A stretch of DNA of 64,000 nucleotides from Spirodela intermedia (lineage: Eukaryota > Streptophyta > Magnoliopsida > Alismatales > Araceae), in contig LR746278.1 in assembly GCA_902729315.2 (NCBI GenBank), positions 327,501 to 391,500 of the forward strand. Reading direction: 5' to 3'. A program made the translations under genes and the position numbers. Every line of letters starts with the position of its first letter. Position 1 is the first letter of the stretch. The notes beneath the pieces were generated by a model, which saw nothing but the letters and a program-made list of their open reading frames with translations, was not told where the DNA came from and searched no databases. Below, piece after piece: positions 19,182 to 30,315 of this stretch.

Positions 19182-19634
19182 AGCCCCTTCCCCCCTCTCT
19201 CTCCCGTTCATAATAAATACGTCTTTACCCGTTACCAGCACATCCATTGACACTCCCACTACTCTCGCTACGGCAGACGGCGACACCAGTAAATCGCCTC
19301 CTTAATGACTCGGCTCGGCTCGGCTCGGCTTAAGGGCGGCTCGTCCGAGTCACCGCGTCTTGCGCTTATCCGACCGACCCGTATGTAGAGAGGCAAAATT
19401 ACCGGTGACGTGGCCAACAGGCGGCCGTCCATCCCCTCCGACGGCTCTCGAGAACAAATCTCTACGGTCCGTCTCAGGGTTAGGGTTTCGGTTTCGTGTT
19501 TCCCTCCGCGCGCGAACACAGAGGGGTCCATGGGCACGCGCGAGACTCGGTTCCTCGTCGTCCTCGAGGGAAAACCCTAGACCAGGAATTTAGATACAAC
19601 TCGAAGAGACGAACAACTCCGAAATTTATTCATT
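18740..19634. other. Intergenic region between GIP1-like and BLOS1 genes
   Basis: The part next to 18739 is the GC-rich 5' leader of the GIP1-like gene. A (CT)n tract lies at 19148-19176, and a fourfold CTCGG repeat near 19309-19328. Telo-box motifs of the form AAACCCTA or its complement occur near 19480 and 19571. No coding sequence is recognisable. Confidence 0.45.
19073..19082 (-). promoter_or_regulatory. Possible TATA box of the GIP1-like gene
   Basis: Read on the minus strand the sequence is ATTATATAGAG, about 335 bases upstream of the start codon at 18739. That would leave a leader of roughly 300 bases, which is plausible. It was found by eye only, and a leader intron could change the picture. 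Confidence 0.3.
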
Positions 19635-21428
19635 TCAGGCCCGGTGGATGTTGAAGATCGCCGCTCCGATGCTCCGGCAGTCGTAGTCCATCGTCTTCAT
19701 CCAGTTCTCGAAGTCCCCGATCTCCTGCCGAGGTTTCGGTCGGCCCGTGAGATTTCGAAACCCTAAATCGGGTCGAAGAAGAAGGAAGAAGCAGAATGGC
19801 GTCGGTACCTTCAATGCGGAGTTGAGGGCTTGGGACATGGAGTGCCACTGGTCGGCCTGCCTCGAGTAGCGCAGGGCTGTGCTCATCAGAGCTCGAATCT
19901 CCTGCTCGATGCGCTTCTCGTTGACGAAGGCCTCCTCGATCCCCCCATTCACCGCGCCGACCAGGAGCTCCGAGACTCGGCTCGCAGCTCTCAGCGCCTC
20001 CCTCCTGGCCTCCTCTGCATCCGCCGCCGCCGCCGCCGCCGGCGCCAAGGTTCAAGCCGATTTCAATCCCATCCCATGCGATTGAGAGAAGAGCATGGAA
20101 ATCATCAGAACTGAGACGAATGAGAAGTATGGAATCCGGGTAGAAGGCAGAAAGCGTCTGATTGAAAAAGAGGCATCAATTTAGAAACCTAGAACATATT
20201 TCTTCCGGTACCAACATTGCCATCCTGATTACTCCTCGGGAATCATCATCGACGATCATCTTCGAGCGAGAGAATGTAGATGCCCAGGTGGAGTAGCAGC
20301 TCTCGATCATTCGATTGAGCTGAACCATGACTGATTGACTAAGTCATATGCGTCGAACGACAACATTGTAGAAAATTACGCACTTTCATATGTGATTTCC
20401 CTGTAGAAACTATTAAAAAAATATAACAACAAAACTGTTCATCTGTTCAGCTGAACAGCCGAACAGTTTTGTTGATCTATATTTTTAATTTCTGCAGGGG
20501 AAAGATCATGTGCGAGCTGGTTAATTTGTTCAGCTGAACAAATTTTGAAAGCTGCGAAGAAAAAATATCATGTGAAGAAAAATATATCATGTGAAAACTG
20601 TTCAGATGTTGATCTTCTGCTTCAGGGGCCAGGGTTTTAGTCTGTGAATCTATCAGAGAGGGACTTCCTTTCATCCCTCAGACATTTCTTCCATTTCTGA
20701 TCTATAAGAACTCTTCTATTCCGAGAGAAAGAAACTTGTATCACAAGAAGATTAGTTTCTCAAGACGAAAGAACAACTGGGGGAGGGGCTTCTGCTCCCA
20801 AGATATCTCTCAGCAGCCATCGCCATTATGAGATGTGAGTACGAGCATATGAACAGGAAGTATGTATGCCAGGGTGATATCTCTCAGCCGATGTCAAACC
20901 CTAGATCCTACACCCTCCCGAAGCCGAGCCTTCTCGAGACATTCAAAGCCTTCGATGCTCAATCTGCCATTAAAATGCCCATCGCAGGGAGTATAATCCC
21001 CTTTTCACATCAATCTTTCCCCCCCAACCCCAAGAAAAACCACCTGATCGTCGCGGGGAAAACTTATCAGGCAAATGATAGATTCCAAAGGGAAATTCAT
21101 GGACATGGACGGTAATAACAACAGTCAAGCTCCTAGTCATCTAGCAACACGAAAATTTTCCAGGAACCAAGACAGCAGAGGGGCGGCAAGGAGCGACAAA
21201 ATGAAGAAGAGCGGAGAAGTCTGGCCGCGCGGAATTTCCGAGGGGGGAGGAAACATTCTACGCCGGATCTTCGGCGAGACACGATGATGGAGATGAGAAA
21301 GAAGGGCGTTCGGCAAACTAACCTGTGCGATCTCGAGCGCGAAGGGATGCCCGCTGATGTTCCTGCACTATCCGCAGAAGCGACGACTCCACGTCCTCCT
21401 CGATGTCCGCCGCTTTCCCCTTCTTCAT
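19635..21428 (-). CDS. BLOS1: BLOC-1 complex subunit 1 (BLOS1/GCN5L1 family)
   Basis: Three exons: 21428-21323, 20014-19809 and 19724-19635, encoding 133 residues with all GT-AG introns. Recognisable family blocks are SSLLRIVQEHQRASLRARDRT in exon 1, ELLVGAVNGGIEEAFVNEKRI in exon 2 and GDFENWMKTMDYDCRSIGAA in exon 3. The protein is predicted to be helical and coiled-coil throughout, as expected for this family. BLOS1 is a small subunit of an endosomal complex; in Arabidopsis it contributes to endosome-to-vacuole transport, including turnover of auxin carriers. The start at 21428 gives a length close to other plant homologues. The upstream stretch of the same frame runs through a (CT)n tract and is treated as leader. 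The first intron (20015-21322) is long for such a small gene and contains a foldback repeat. Confidence 0.9.
20375..20520. mobile_element. Foldback/MITE-like inverted repeat in BLOS1 intron 1
   Basis: The left arm (about 20379-20440) and right arm (about 20461-20518) are imperfect reverse complements over roughly 60 bases. The innermost 14 bases (CAACAAAACTGTTC and its complement) match perfectly around a 20-base centre that itself contains the palindrome TGTTCAGCTGAACA. A second perfect palindrome, AATTTGTTCAGCTGAACAAA plus two more bases, follows at 20523-20544. No transposase is present. Target-site duplications were not established. Confidence 0.6.
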
Positions 21429-21817
21429 CCCCTCGTACACACGTCGAGCGAATAGCCAGACGGATACAGAGAGAGAGAGAGAGAGGTGCGGGGGTAGTAA
21501 CTGACAGGTGCGGAAGAAGAACAACTTGGTGGGCCAGTCAATGTTCACTGAAACGGCCCGTCCCGTTAAAGCCCATTACCCAACTGGATTGGACTCCAAA
21601 TGAATCCGTACTCGGCCCAAAATACCAGAAGGCCACCCCGTACGTGGGCCCAATAATTATGACATCCCAAAAGACTCGCGTTTCCCTCACTAGATTAATA
21701 ATAAAAATCATTAAAATTATTAAAAATTCTAAATAGGATTATAATTTACTTTAATGTTTTCATGTCCACAAACCAGCTCAGTTCCGTAAAACACACACGA
21801 AAAGACCATTTTAGCCC

Positions 21818-21862
<45 letters not shown>

Positions 21863-22675
21863 CTTCCGCGAAAAATGATTCTATGATCGAGAGCTCTTGA
21901 ACTTCCCATTTAGGAGGGATTAAAAAAAATCAGCTAAAGCGTATTATGTAGGGCTGATTTAATATTTTAAACAACATCTGCGACAAGATAAATCCAAATA
22001 ACCCGATAATATTCTATAAAAGCCAACGCCGTCATTTGGAGGCGAAGACTCGGAGATGGCGACGGCGAACGAGATGGCGGGAGCCGGCGGGAATGCCCAG
22101 GAGGGTCCCACCGTAGTTTCGAAGGCCACGGAAATGTTATTAATTCGGAATATAATATCGATTTAAAGAGATGGGATGTGGGTGTGGGCCGAACGGAGGA
22201 TTATTGAATAATTAATTGCTGAAATGTCCCATCCCCGCACCTGACCACATGATTGATCGGACCCACTTAACTACCACGGGAGCCGGTGCGGCACCGTGGC
22301 GCACGCCCGGCCAACCGCGGGCCCTGGGTGTGCATTATTTGACTAAGAACCGAGTGGCGTCACGGGACCGGGCCCACGTCAGCAGCAACCTCCTTCCAGG
22401 ATAAAAATTAAAGATTATTATGAGCCCTGGGGGCTCTTGGAGTGGGAATCCTTCATTTTATATTTTAGAAAAATATAATTATTTATTTGGCATTTGGCGT
22501 TGAGGCGACTGTTTTGGCGCCAAATGCCGCCGAAATTTTGCGGGTAGGAGGGGGATCGGTCTGGCGGACGGTCTAGAGATTTTCACGAGAACATCACGGA
22601 ATGAATTTTAAATGGGGGAATAATAAAAATTATAAATTATTATGAATTTACAACGAGGACGCCACCACCGGCTGT
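21429..22675. other. Intergenic region with long (GA)n tract
   Basis: This region lies upstream of BLOS1 and downstream of the membrane-protein gene. It has an uninterrupted (AG)n run at 21820-21861 and otherwise AT-rich or GC-skewed sequence. The short frame at 22057-22140 (starting ATGGCGACGGCG) has no recognisable continuation. I see no gene. Confidence 0.45.
21820..21861 (+). repeat. (AG)n microsatellite
   Basis: An uninterrupted dinucleotide run of about 42 bases upstream of BLOS1. Confidence 0.95.
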
Positions 22676-23665
22676 TTACTTGCGCCAGGGAGAAAAGCGG
22701 TAGGCGGGGGCTGACCGCGAGACGTCAGTCCGGAATCCTACCAAGTCACCGCCGCCGACCACAACGGCGTCCGCGTCCCACCAGGTTGCGTCGTCCTCCG
22801 TCACCCTCCCCACCAGCGATCTCACCTTCCTCAGGTCTACCGCCGCGGAAGATCCGGCGCCGTCGCCTACGTACAGTAACTTCCCCGTGCCGCCGAGGCG
22901 CAGGACCCTGCGCCGTAGGCGTAGAGGGAGGTCGGCAGACGCCGCCGGGGTTTCGCCGCCGGTTCTCGCGTCCCATACTCGGATCTCCAGGCCGCAACCG
23001 CTGGCAGAGTCCCCGGCGGACAGAACCAGCGCCGGCGCGGCGACCGGGCTACTGTCCACCGCGAACGACCGGATGACCTCCCCTCTGTCGAGATCCCAGA
23101 GTGGGGGGCCGCCGGTGCCGCCGTCGGCGGCGTCGAATGAGAGGTCCTCCCTCTTCCAAGCTTTCACGACCTCCCTTCCTCGCAGGGCCAGCTCCGAAAG
23201 CCATCGGAGGTCAAAACAGCCGTCGAGGCCATCGTACTCCACAAAATCGCCAAGATACCCCTCCCTCACCCTCTGGTCCTCCTCTCCTGGATCTTCCCAA
23301 GAGGGGATGAGCCTGTCCTCCTCGCCGTCTTCGTCGGGGGAGCACGACGACCACGCATCGTCATCGTCGTCGTCGTCGTCGTCGACGTCGCCGCTGGAAA
23401 AAATGCCCGGTTGTTGGGAATGCTGCTGCATCGCGGATTTTCCTCGGCTCCGGCGAAAAGCCCGTGCCAAAAGCCTCAGCCGTGCGATGAGGCTGCCGTA
23501 GGCGGCGAGGGCGGCGAGGAGGAGGAGGACACCCCACCGCCAGATGCTTCCGAGTTCGCGGGGGGCGCTCCCGACGCCGAAGCCGAGATCCGCGAGCCTC
23601 GAAGGGAGGACAGGGCTCTGCAGCCGCGCGATCCCCCCCTCCATCAGCGACACCTCCATGGCCAT
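22676..23665 (-). CDS. Intronless membrane-anchored protein with WD-like motifs, function unknown
   Basis: A single open frame of 329 residues runs from an ATG at 23665 that sits about 250 bases downstream of a TATA box. Residues about 42-60 (WGVLLLLAALAAYGSLIARL) form one clear transmembrane segment followed by a basic patch, suggesting a cytosolic C-terminal domain. An aspartate run of about ten residues encoded by GAC repeats lies near residue 95. The C-terminal half has WD-like blades (PLWDLDRGEVIRSFAV, EIRVWDARTG) but too few for a full propeller. I do not recognise a named family. The continuous GC-rich frame, TATA box and structured C terminus support a real gene. It could be a plant-specific transducin-like protein, but that is a guess. 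Confidence 0.72.
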   Translation of the reverse strand: MAMEVSLMEGGIARLQSPVLPSRLADLGFGVGSAPRELGSIWRWGVLLLLAALAAYGSLIARLRLLARAFRRSRGKSAMQQHSQQPGIFSSGDVDDDDDDDDDAWSSCSPDEDGEEDRLIPSWEDPGEEDQRVREGYLGDFVEYDGLDGCFDLRWLSELALRGREVVKAWKREDLSFDAADGGTGGPPLWDLDRGEVIRSFAVDSSPVAAPALVLSAGDSASGCGLEIRVWDARTGGETPAASADLPLRLRRRVLRLGGTGKLLYVGDGAGSSAAVDLRKVRSLVGRVTEDDATWWDADAVVVGGGDLVGFRTDVSRSAPAYRFSPWRK

Positions 23666-23913
23666 CGATCACAACGACGAAAAAGCTCACCGACAGGGGA
23701 ACAGCGAATTGCAGCCGCCGCAGCACGATCCTCCACCCGCCGAGATCTGGCTCTGGACGGGATCTCTCCCGATCTCTCTCTTCCTTGCCCTCGCGGGAGA
23801 CGCTCTGTCTGGGACGCGGGGAAAGAGGAAGAGGGGCGGCGGAGAAACACGACGAGACGTGAGAAGAGCGTGCGAGCGAGAGAGGAGGGTCCGTAGCGTG
23901 ATCCCCGTGGGGG

Positions 23914-23920
23914 ATTTATA
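23914..23920 (-). promoter_or_regulatory. TATA box of the 22676-23665 gene
   Basis: On the minus strand the motif reads CTATAAATCC, a strong plant TATA box, placed about 250 bases upstream of the ATG at 23665 in an otherwise GC-rich context. It supports that start codon and the direction of transcription. Confidence 0.55.
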
Positions 23921-25182
23921 GCGCGCAGTGGGGATAACGACAAATCCGAGTAATTGCTGACGTCGGAGGCGTAGTGGCTATCGCCGGCGGCGTCTCTGCG
24001 CGCGCTTTTCGGAGCCACGGGATGTTAGCGCTGAGTCATTACACAATCACTTCGGATTCCGCCCTTGTGGCCATCCCGGCCGTGAGATCCCCACGCCAGA
24101 AAACGAGTGGTCTGGACCGCGATGTGCCGGCTGGATCGTGGCGACCACAAATTCCGCCACGTCGACATAAGCAGCCCCTTTGTGGGCCTCACCATCGAGT
24201 TCCGGGCTGGCCTTCGAATTCTCTGAGCCCAGAAACGTGGACCACGGCAGTAGCCGACCAGCTTGGACGGACCACTCCCAGGGAGGTGCGGCCCGACTCG
24301 GGCGACCTGACCGATTTTCCGTGGAGTGCGAGGATTCAATGGAGGATATTCAACGTCAGAGGGGGCCCCACGTGAATCGGACCGATTCAACCCAGGCGGG
24401 CGGTGTCGCTCTTCCGGTCCATAAATGCCAGCGACCGACGCTTCCCGTGAACCGGGCGGCCCTCTGCACGGGCTTCCCGATCGGCCCATTAACGCTAGCC
24501 GTGGCTTTAAGGCATCTGGGCTTGGGCCGGGCTGACTCGGGAAGGCCCATCTCCTGGTGGTCTTGTAATAATTACTAAAAATAGTAGAGCATCGTTGTCA
24601 AAATAATTGCCTCATTATTTCAAACCAGGGACTAGAAAAATGTTTATGGAGGCTTAATACGCACTTTGACCGTCCCGGGGGTGACGTAATCAGTTTCAGA
24701 TCCCCAGGAAATCGAATGGTCCAAGCAGATGAATTCCGTTGGCGTCCGCACACGCGGTTCCACAACGACGCGGCTACGGCTCCGCGAGGCCACCGGCACG
24801 TGTGACCCGGGCAACGGACGTCGAGAGCTGTCCTATCTCGGCACGTGCGGAGAGTCTTCGGTCTTGGGACTGATAATCAAGGAACATATTGAACTGCACC
24901 GTGATATGCGTTCCCCACTGAAAAGGGTTCCGAGGCCTTGTTACTGGCCGCGCACTGTTCTCGTGGGTATTCTAGATGCAGCTTCTGTCTGACCGAACCT
25001 CTGGATTGTCTAAATGACTGAATTACCCTCAGACGTGTATTTCTCCGGATCCCATCAGTCGTTAATTGGGAAGTAAGCGCGGCGTAGAGGGTTGTGATAG
25101 CATTCGCTTTGGTCCTTCCCTTCTTCTCCCATCCCCCGCACCTCTTCCTCGTAGCCCTCCTCTCTGGGGCTTCAGAGCTAGG

Positions 25183-25193
25183 TTTAGGGTTTC
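25183..25193 (+). promoter_or_regulatory. Telo-box in the VAMP72 leader
   Basis: TTTAGGGTTTC, the complement of the AAACCCTAA telo-box, lies about 50 bases before the VAMP start codon. In plants this motif is common near transcription starts of broadly expressed genes. Its function here is inferred from position only. Confidence 0.4.
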
Positions 25194-25237
25194 CTTTGCT
25201 CGAGGGAAGGAGGGGTGAGTGGCGGCAAAGGGAGATC

Positions 25238-28200
25238 ATGGGGCAGCAGTCGATGATCTACAGCTTCGTGGCGAGGGGGACGGTGATCCTGGCCTCCTAC
25301 ACGGAGTTCTCGGGGAACTTCACCAGCATCGCCTCCCAATGTCTCCAGAAACTCCCGGCCAGCAACAACAAGTTTACCTACAACTGCGATGGCCACACCT
25401 TCAACTACCTCGTCGAGGACGGATACAGTTGAGTAACCTCGCCCGGTCATTGCTCATTCGATCGCTTCGTTTTCGTGATAATTTCCGTCGGATTTCTACC
25501 ATTTGATGATATTTGAGTTGGTATTGTGGCGTGGATGTGATGTTCCGTTTGATATTGTGATCAGATCTATAGCTCTTCGCGTGGTTTGGTGTTCCTTGCT
25601 CCGCGTGGGCGGCGTGGTTTGGTTTAGGGAAATGATTTGAAAATTTGGTGCGGCGATGGATTTTCCAGTTATTCGGGATTTTCCCGTTGATTCATGATCT
25701 GATCCGCTTTTGTAGCTTGATTTCGTGAGGTTTGGATTTGGGAGGATTTAATCGCGTAAGGTACACGTGGAAGATGTACTTCTACAGATCTGATAACGGA
25801 GGAGGGTAATCAGGTTGGATCGTAGATTTTTTTGTAGTTGGTGGCAACGTCCGATGGCTCTAGATGTGAGGGATCAGCGTTGAGTAATCGTAATTTCCTG
25901 ATCTGTTATCGTTCGTGTCTTGTTTTGAATAGTTCTTATGACCTGAAAGCGAAAAAGCTCGGACAATTTTTTCTCGGAGGGATGTCGACCATATTTGTTC
26001 AGGAACTTTAGTCTATGTCAGCCTAGTCGATTGTTTTGCAGTTCAACGGCTTCCATTCTTTTATTCTCTTACACTTTTTGGTGTTCATTTCGTCTTGTTT
26101 TTTTACGGGAGACCTCAATTGGATAATTTTTTGTTGAATCATCAACTTGTTTCCTCTGCCTTTTGCCATCCAGGCTCGAGTCCACCCCATACTTAATCCT
26201 CTTTTTCATCTGTCCGTTTCTTTGTTGAGGGAAGTATCTAGTGATTGGGTTGTTCACGTTCCTCTTTGATCTCTGTGGTTATTCTAAACAAGAACTTGCA
26301 ACGTAAGTCCTAGTTAGGTAAATTGCGGTCGCAATAGGGGATCACTAACGTGCTGATCAGATATGTATTCCTAGTTGATATATTATCGCATAATGTTTAA
26401 ACATTTTCTTTTCTTATTGTGTCACCCTGATGAGTTGCATTTAAAGACATATTTAGCTCACATAAAAAATCGTTTCCTAGAGGACTATTCCTGGTACCAT
26501 TTCCAAACGTAATCCTCCTCCGTTGTTTGGCCAATGTGCTTCTCTAACTTATTTTCGAGAATGTGTTTCCGCTTAGCTGTCCGTGATAACAGCTGCTATC
26601 TAATTAAACGCAAGTTTTATGCTCAGTAATGTTTTAGATGAAAGTAGCACTGCATGACAATATTGCTGTAGTTGGGATCTGGTTTGGCTCACCTAGGAAA
26701 ATGAACTGTTGAATCATTATATTCTGTGCATTTATCTGTGAATATTTATTTTTTGTTAAAGTTATTATATGATCCAAATCATGAAGCATCATGTCCTTAC
26801 GTGATAGATCTGCACATCCCAGATCACATGTAAGAAGATGTTGTAAGTTGGCAGCTTTGTATCCTTCTCGCCAAGCCTCGTCAGGTCATCACTTTAATGT
26901 TTCGGACTCTACTAATTGGATACAGATGGACCATTATATCCTTTTAGAAATCACGAACGAGAGTATTGGAAATGTGCAAGAGTGAATAAAGTTGAAGTGT
27001 GAGAAGTCTGAAGATAGTGTTTGGGAAGACTTCTTTCATACATGTAATCTCTCGCAAATTAGAGATGATAAGACGGTGTCAGAGAGGTGCTGGAAAGCGA
27101 TATAAGTAAGCTAGACTATGAAAAATCTCTAACCTCACAGACTATGAACAAGACGGTTTTTTTTGTTTCTGCATAGAAAATCTCTAACCTCACAGAGGGC
27201 AGACAGTGGCAAAAAATACATATGAACACGAGATTCAATGATACGTAGCAAGGCAAAAACATTCTGATACATAGTTAGTGGAAGACTGAGATGGTACGAA
27301 CTTGAAGTATTCAGGACAATATTTAAGAGGAACTGTAGTTATTTGGAATACTGAATCTTTGAGGTGAAATTCCGATGAAAGGCAGTAATATTTCAAATTT
27401 ACATTATCCGTGGGGAAGGTTTTTCCTCTACAGTCCACAGAGAAAATAGTAATGAAGGAAGATACAGCAAAAAACCAAGGACACGGGCAAACTTTCTGGA
27501 CAGTCCGAATGATGGTAATGTGATCTTTTTGGGTCAGGAAGGCCGTTGTGAATGATGGCTTGGAGGCAAGTTTTTCTTTCATTCGTGGTGCATTGAAATC
27601 CTCAACAATCCGAAATACATAAGAGCATATTACAGGAGATCTTCCCCATCAAAGTCGCTTGGAATCTGTGGATGATGGCTGGGAGGCAGTTTTTTCTTTT
27701 GGGGTAGTTATATCTGGTGAGCAAATTGATCTTCTGCCGCAGTATTCATTTTTTTTTATTGGCAGGGTATCATGAAAATACAGAAGCTTCTTAGGTATGT
27801 TGTGTATTCGTGTGAGAATATGAGGCCGAACATTCGTTTCCCTAGCAAATGGTGTCTAAATCCAGACGGAACCTGAGAATCTCTCCCTGCTTGCTTAAAC
27901 TGCTTCCATTTTAGTTTACTGCCCTGCCAAATCCGAATGGGTGGTTCTCATTAGTGATTTATGTTTGAGACTAGGCAGCCAGTTTCGAAGACTTTCACCA
28001 AAGGTTTCGTCAAGGCCTTCTCCCGGCATTTCTTCCTCCCCCTCCCTTAACCTTTTCATTAGTTCATTTTCTCCTTAACCGCGCTCACCACGGTTTATCG
28101 TCCTTTTTTGATTCCCCCGTGGTAACCGATTCATTGGATGACAGCCTACTGCGTGGTGGCCGTGGAGTCGGTCGGGAGGCAAGTTCCCATCGCTTTCTTG

Positions 28201-28891
28201 GAGCGGATCAAGGAAGATTTCGTGAAGAGATACGGAGGAGGAAAAGCTGCGACGGCCGCCGCCAACAGCCTCGACAGGGAATTCGGGTACGTCGCCGCTC
28301 TCTTCTGCCCTCCCCGAACGTACGACCACGCCGCCGCCTTCTCTTCTTGACTCGCCCTCCCACCGTCGGAATCCCCAGGTCCAAGCTGAAGGAGCACATG
28401 CAGTACTGCGTCGACCATCCCGAGGAGATCAGCAAGCTCGCGAAAGTCAAAGCTCAGGTGTCGGAAGTCAAAGGAGTGATGATGGAGAACATCGAAAAGG
28501 TCAGAAGAACCTCCCCCCCTCCCTTCTCGTCTCCCTCATCTCACTCGATTCCCTCCGTTGTTCCCCCCCCCCCACAGGTCCTCGACCGTGGCGAGAAGAT
28601 TGAGCTCCTCGTCGACAAGACCGAGAACCTCCGCTCTCAGGCCGGTCTCCCCACCTCCCCACCCTCTGTGATTCATTTCCTGAAATAGCCCCCGCTCTCT
28701 CTGCTCGTCCCATGGCTCCCAGCCTGACGCGGTAGAAATTGTCGCAGGCCCAGGACTTCAGGCAGCAGGGGACCAAGCTGAGAAAGAAGATGTGGCTGCA
28801 GAACATGAAGATCAAGCTCATCGTGCTGGGCATAATCATCGCCCTGATCCTGATCATCGTCTTGTCCGTCTGCCACGGCTTCAAGTGCTGA
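25238..28891 (+). CDS. R-SNARE of the VAMP72 group (VAMP721/722-like)
   Basis: Five exons: 25238-25427, 28145-28286, 28379-28499, 28578-28640 and 28748-28891, giving 219 residues, exactly the usual VAMP721/722 length. The longin domain occupies roughly residues 1-110 ([19 protein letters not shown] at the start). The SNARE motif has the zero-layer arginine in [11 protein letters not shown], and a single C-terminal membrane anchor ([15 protein letters not shown]) ends KC. VAMP72 proteins mediate secretory vesicle fusion at the plasma membrane and cell plate together with SYP1 Qa-SNAREs. Intron 1 is 2.7 kb. Intron 4 (28641-28747) must begin with GC rather than GT: the exon ends TCTCAG, the next bases are GCCGGT, and the following exon resumes at GCCCAGGAC. 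No GT donor nearby keeps the frame. The remaining junctions are GT-AG. Confidence 0.95.
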
Positions 28892-29440
28892 TCATCGTCG
28901 TCGTCGTCTTCACCGTGTCCACGCTCGATGAATGGTTCCGCTCGTTTCTAGTATCTGGTATGAGACTATATATCTCCTCCCCCTTCTGGGAGCCGTTGAA
29001 ATTACTCTGTATTTCGTGTGTTCTGCGTGTATAGCCAGCCTTTTATACAGTGCATCCATTTTTTGCTCTCCTGGCAGCCGTCCTAGTACTTTCTACTTGC
29101 TCCAGTACCCGGTATTGAACACCCCCCCCCCTACAGTGGGTCGTCTCAGAACTTAGGACACCAGCATATATTTATATACCTACAGTGCTTTTCTAGTACT
29201 ACCCCTTCCTATAAATTGACGATTTTCCTCTGGTCAACGCTCTCTCTCTCTCTTTCTAGATATGTAATATATATATAGATTTCATCTGAGAGGAATTGGT
29301 CAACTGTGAAGAGAATAGATAGAGTCACACCCACGAGGGTTTGGGATTTCCAGAATAGGATATACAGAGAGGAACATGATGATGGTGGATTAGAGCAAGT
29401 AGCAGCAGCGGAGGAGGAAACAATGGCCGGGGGGGTGGGC
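28892..29440. other. Convergent 3' flanks of VAMP72 and USP genes
   Basis: This is the space between two stop codons on opposite strands. It is T-rich on the VAMP side and carries a short (CT)n run near 29242-29254 and an AT-alternating run near 29264-29277. No coding sequence is seen. Confidence 0.5.
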
Positions 29441-29774
29441 TCATTTCTTGACGACGAGGACAGCGCACTTGGCGTGATGGACGCAGTAGTTGCTGACGCT
29501 CCCCAGGAAGGCCCTGTTTCACGCACCGTACCGTCGTCAGCCTGGTCGAACGAACCAAGGGGACGGAATTCCTCCGAAGAAATGGGAGGGAGAAGCGATG
29601 ACCTTTGGAAGGTTCCTTTCCCATGGCTGCCCAGAACCAGGAGCTTGACGCCATGTTTCTCGACGGCCTCGCAGACGGCTTCTTTGGCGTCCCCCACGGC
29701 CATGATTGCTTCCGCATTCACCTGCGCAGTCGCCCCGCCACCATCCAAACCCATCAGATTATCGGTGCAGGAAG

Positions 29775-29816
<42 letters not shown>

Positions 29817-30315
29817 GAATCGTTGGGAGTCCGTACCCCGTGCTTGGCGCAGACCTCCTTGGCGCGCTCCAGCAGAGCCAGCGAGAGCTTCCTCTGGTGT
29901 TCCTGGAGAGACCGGACCAGCTCCGGAGCTGCGAGACGAAGATTGGGGAAGAACATCATCAGCTTCAGGTCATTACAAATCAAGACCTATCTCCCAGAGG
30001 CCAGAAGGAAATCATCCGTGCCGATCGGTGGGGGGAAGCGATAGATAGAGATAGAGAGAGAGACTGACGGGCAGTCATCGCAGTGAACATACGGGCGGAG
30101 CCGTAGGTGGCGGCGGGGATGTAGCTCAGATTGGCGAGGGGCTGCGCCGTGAAGACGATCAGGGGGGGCCCGCCGCCTGTAGCGGCGACGGCTTCCCGGA
30201 GATTCTCCAGCGCCCATTCGAGAGCGTAGAGGCTGCACTCGCTCTCGTCGAGAGCCACCATCACCCTCCCCGTCCCCTGGCCTTCCCCGCCCCCGCTTGC
30301 CTCCACCTCCGCCAT
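29441..30315 (-). CDS. Universal stress protein A-like (USP domain) protein
   Basis: Four exons: 30315-30069, 29928-29837, 29721-29603 and 29513-29441, encoding 176 residues. The fold begins with RVMVALDESECSLYALEWAL and ends with CAVLVVKK. The ATP-binding signature G-X2-G-X9-G-S is intact across the last intron (GSHGKGTFQR then AFLGSVS), so this belongs to the nucleotide-binding USP subclass. Plant proteins of this type are small cytosolic or nuclear stress-responsive proteins whose exact reaction is unclear. The ATG at 30315 is the first in frame. Further upstream the frame stays open through CAG/CAA-rich leader sequence but has no ATG. The intron between exons 2 and 3 contains a 35-base CT/GA tract (29779-29813). 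Confidence 0.92.

Larger units (their letters stand above)
23666..25237. other. Divergent intergenic region between the membrane-protein gene and VAMP72 gene
   Basis: GC-rich next to both start codons and mixed in the centre. Long open frames on both strands between 23974 and 24578 have no domain resemblance and reflect high GC content. I see no additional gene. Confidence 0.4.

Noticed and set aside
24025-24578. Overlapping 130-150 codon frames on both strands
   Set aside because: Both strands are equally open because of GC content. There is no family resemblance and no codon bias favouring one strand.
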